Origin: Takifugu bimaculatus
Taxonomy: Eukaryota; Chordata; Actinopteri; Tetraodontiformes; Tetraodontidae
DNA: 64,000 nt
Assembly (NCBI GenBank): GCA_004026145.2
Contig: CP034976.1
Span: 14,306,171-14,370,170, forward strand
Reading direction: 5' to 3'
Position 1 is the first letter of the stretch; each line of letters begins with the position of its first letter. The translations under genes and the position numbers were made by a program. Under the pieces are notes generated by a model that did no database searches, was not told where the DNA came from, and saw nothing but the letters and a program-made list of their open reading frames with translations. Of the stretch, positions 63,372 through 64,000 are shown in pieces.

Positions 63372-64000
63372 CTGTAGGACAAAATCAGCCGTTCTGATGC
63401 TCTGACCGAAGTATCAATAATCACAATTCGAATGGAAAGATGAAAACAAACACATCAAATCACCGTCTAGTGACGTGAAATACTGAAAACCATGAGTGTA
63501 AATTCCTGAGAATTCTATTTCCTGTAAGGCTTCTGGGATCAATCATTAAACTGGTGTTAAACAAACCCACAGGTTAATCAAACATGTTCAAAAGGAAGGA
63601 ACAGAGAAGACATTTGCATGTCAGTTGAAATTAGGATATACAGTATGTCCCAAAGAAGGAACTCTGTGTTTATTGTGATAAGAATAAGAGGACTGGAATA
63701 GGGAGCTCTCAGCATTAGCAATGAAGGACTGAGGATGTTTCATCTGGCGTGCCTCGGGGACTGTAGGGTGGAGGCTGGAAATGCAGCGATGGGGGGAGAA
63801 GATTGTGGGGAGATAGGGAGGCATAGGAGGAGGGAGGCTTAGAGGACGCCGCCGTTATCTCAGGTGGCCAGAATCAGTGGTTCAGGCGTGCAGTTGCTAT
63901 TGGACACATGCTGCTTTACTGCTGTCATGCTAACGATAAATGAACTACTCTCTGCTTCATCTCAGTCCACTTGAAATGATTTTAAACGTGAAGTTTCAGT
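63372..64000 (-). other. Probable abhd5 intron
   Basis: No further abhd5 exon (nucleophile elbow region) is recognisable up to the window edge. The exon at 63217-63371 starts in phase 2, so more coding sequence must lie beyond. Confidence 0.6.

Overview
The window looks like a piece of a teleost fish nuclear genome, probably a percomorph, though I cannot name the species. Genes are split into many short exons with canonical GT/AG introns, often only 70-100 bp long. CA/GT microsatellites are very frequent, and four genes are recognisable as vertebrate orthologues. There are no bacterial-style operons, CRISPR arrays, tRNAs or rRNAs that I can support.

Layout. (1) 1-8,299, minus strand: 5' and catalytic part of enpp2 (autotaxin; secreted lysophospholipase D). 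The 3' exons for the nuclease-like domain lie beyond the left edge. (2) 9,398-22,311, minus strand: taf2, the TFIID subunit, with 26 exons assigned. A first exon is uncertain, and a CpG-rich NRF1/ETS-type promoter lies at about 22,980-23,130. (3) 26,189-29,081, plus strand: cndp1 (secreted carnosine dipeptidase), 11 coding exons. A plausible TATA promoter and 5'UTR exon lie near 24,390-24,480. (4) 29,082-62,067: a 33-kb stretch without a recognisable gene. It is rich in microsatellites and has two higher-order satellite arrays (a TAC-type trinucleotide array at 34.8-36.4 kb and a 15/16-bp minisatellite at 55.8-56.5 kb). Several complex, low-repeat, homeobox-site-rich islands could be conserved regulatory elements. 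(5) 62,068-63,371, minus strand: the 3' half of abhd5 (CGI-58), continuing beyond the right edge.

enpp2 and taf2 are adjacent on the same strand, as in human 8q24. cndp1 (human chromosome 18) and abhd5 (human chromosome 3) are not neighbours there, so the right part differs from the human arrangement. The four genes do not form a pathway: extracellular LPA production, core-promoter recognition, extracellular dipeptide hydrolysis and lipid-droplet lipolysis.

The most notable technical observation is that enpp2, taf2 and cndp1 each carry one exon whose length breaks the reading phase by a single base, directly visible as a frame switch in taf2 and cndp1. This points to assembly indels rather than decay. 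Non-LTR retrotransposon traces are present: a reverse-transcriptase motif fragment in an enpp2 intron, and two nearly identical LINE 3' ends in opposite orientation at 25.1 and 44.9 kb. I did not find a convincing novel system. The best candidates for follow-up are a near-perfect 61-bp hairpin at 23,447-23,507, the possible hydrophobic alternative N-terminus of taf2, and the regulatory-looking islands in the desert.
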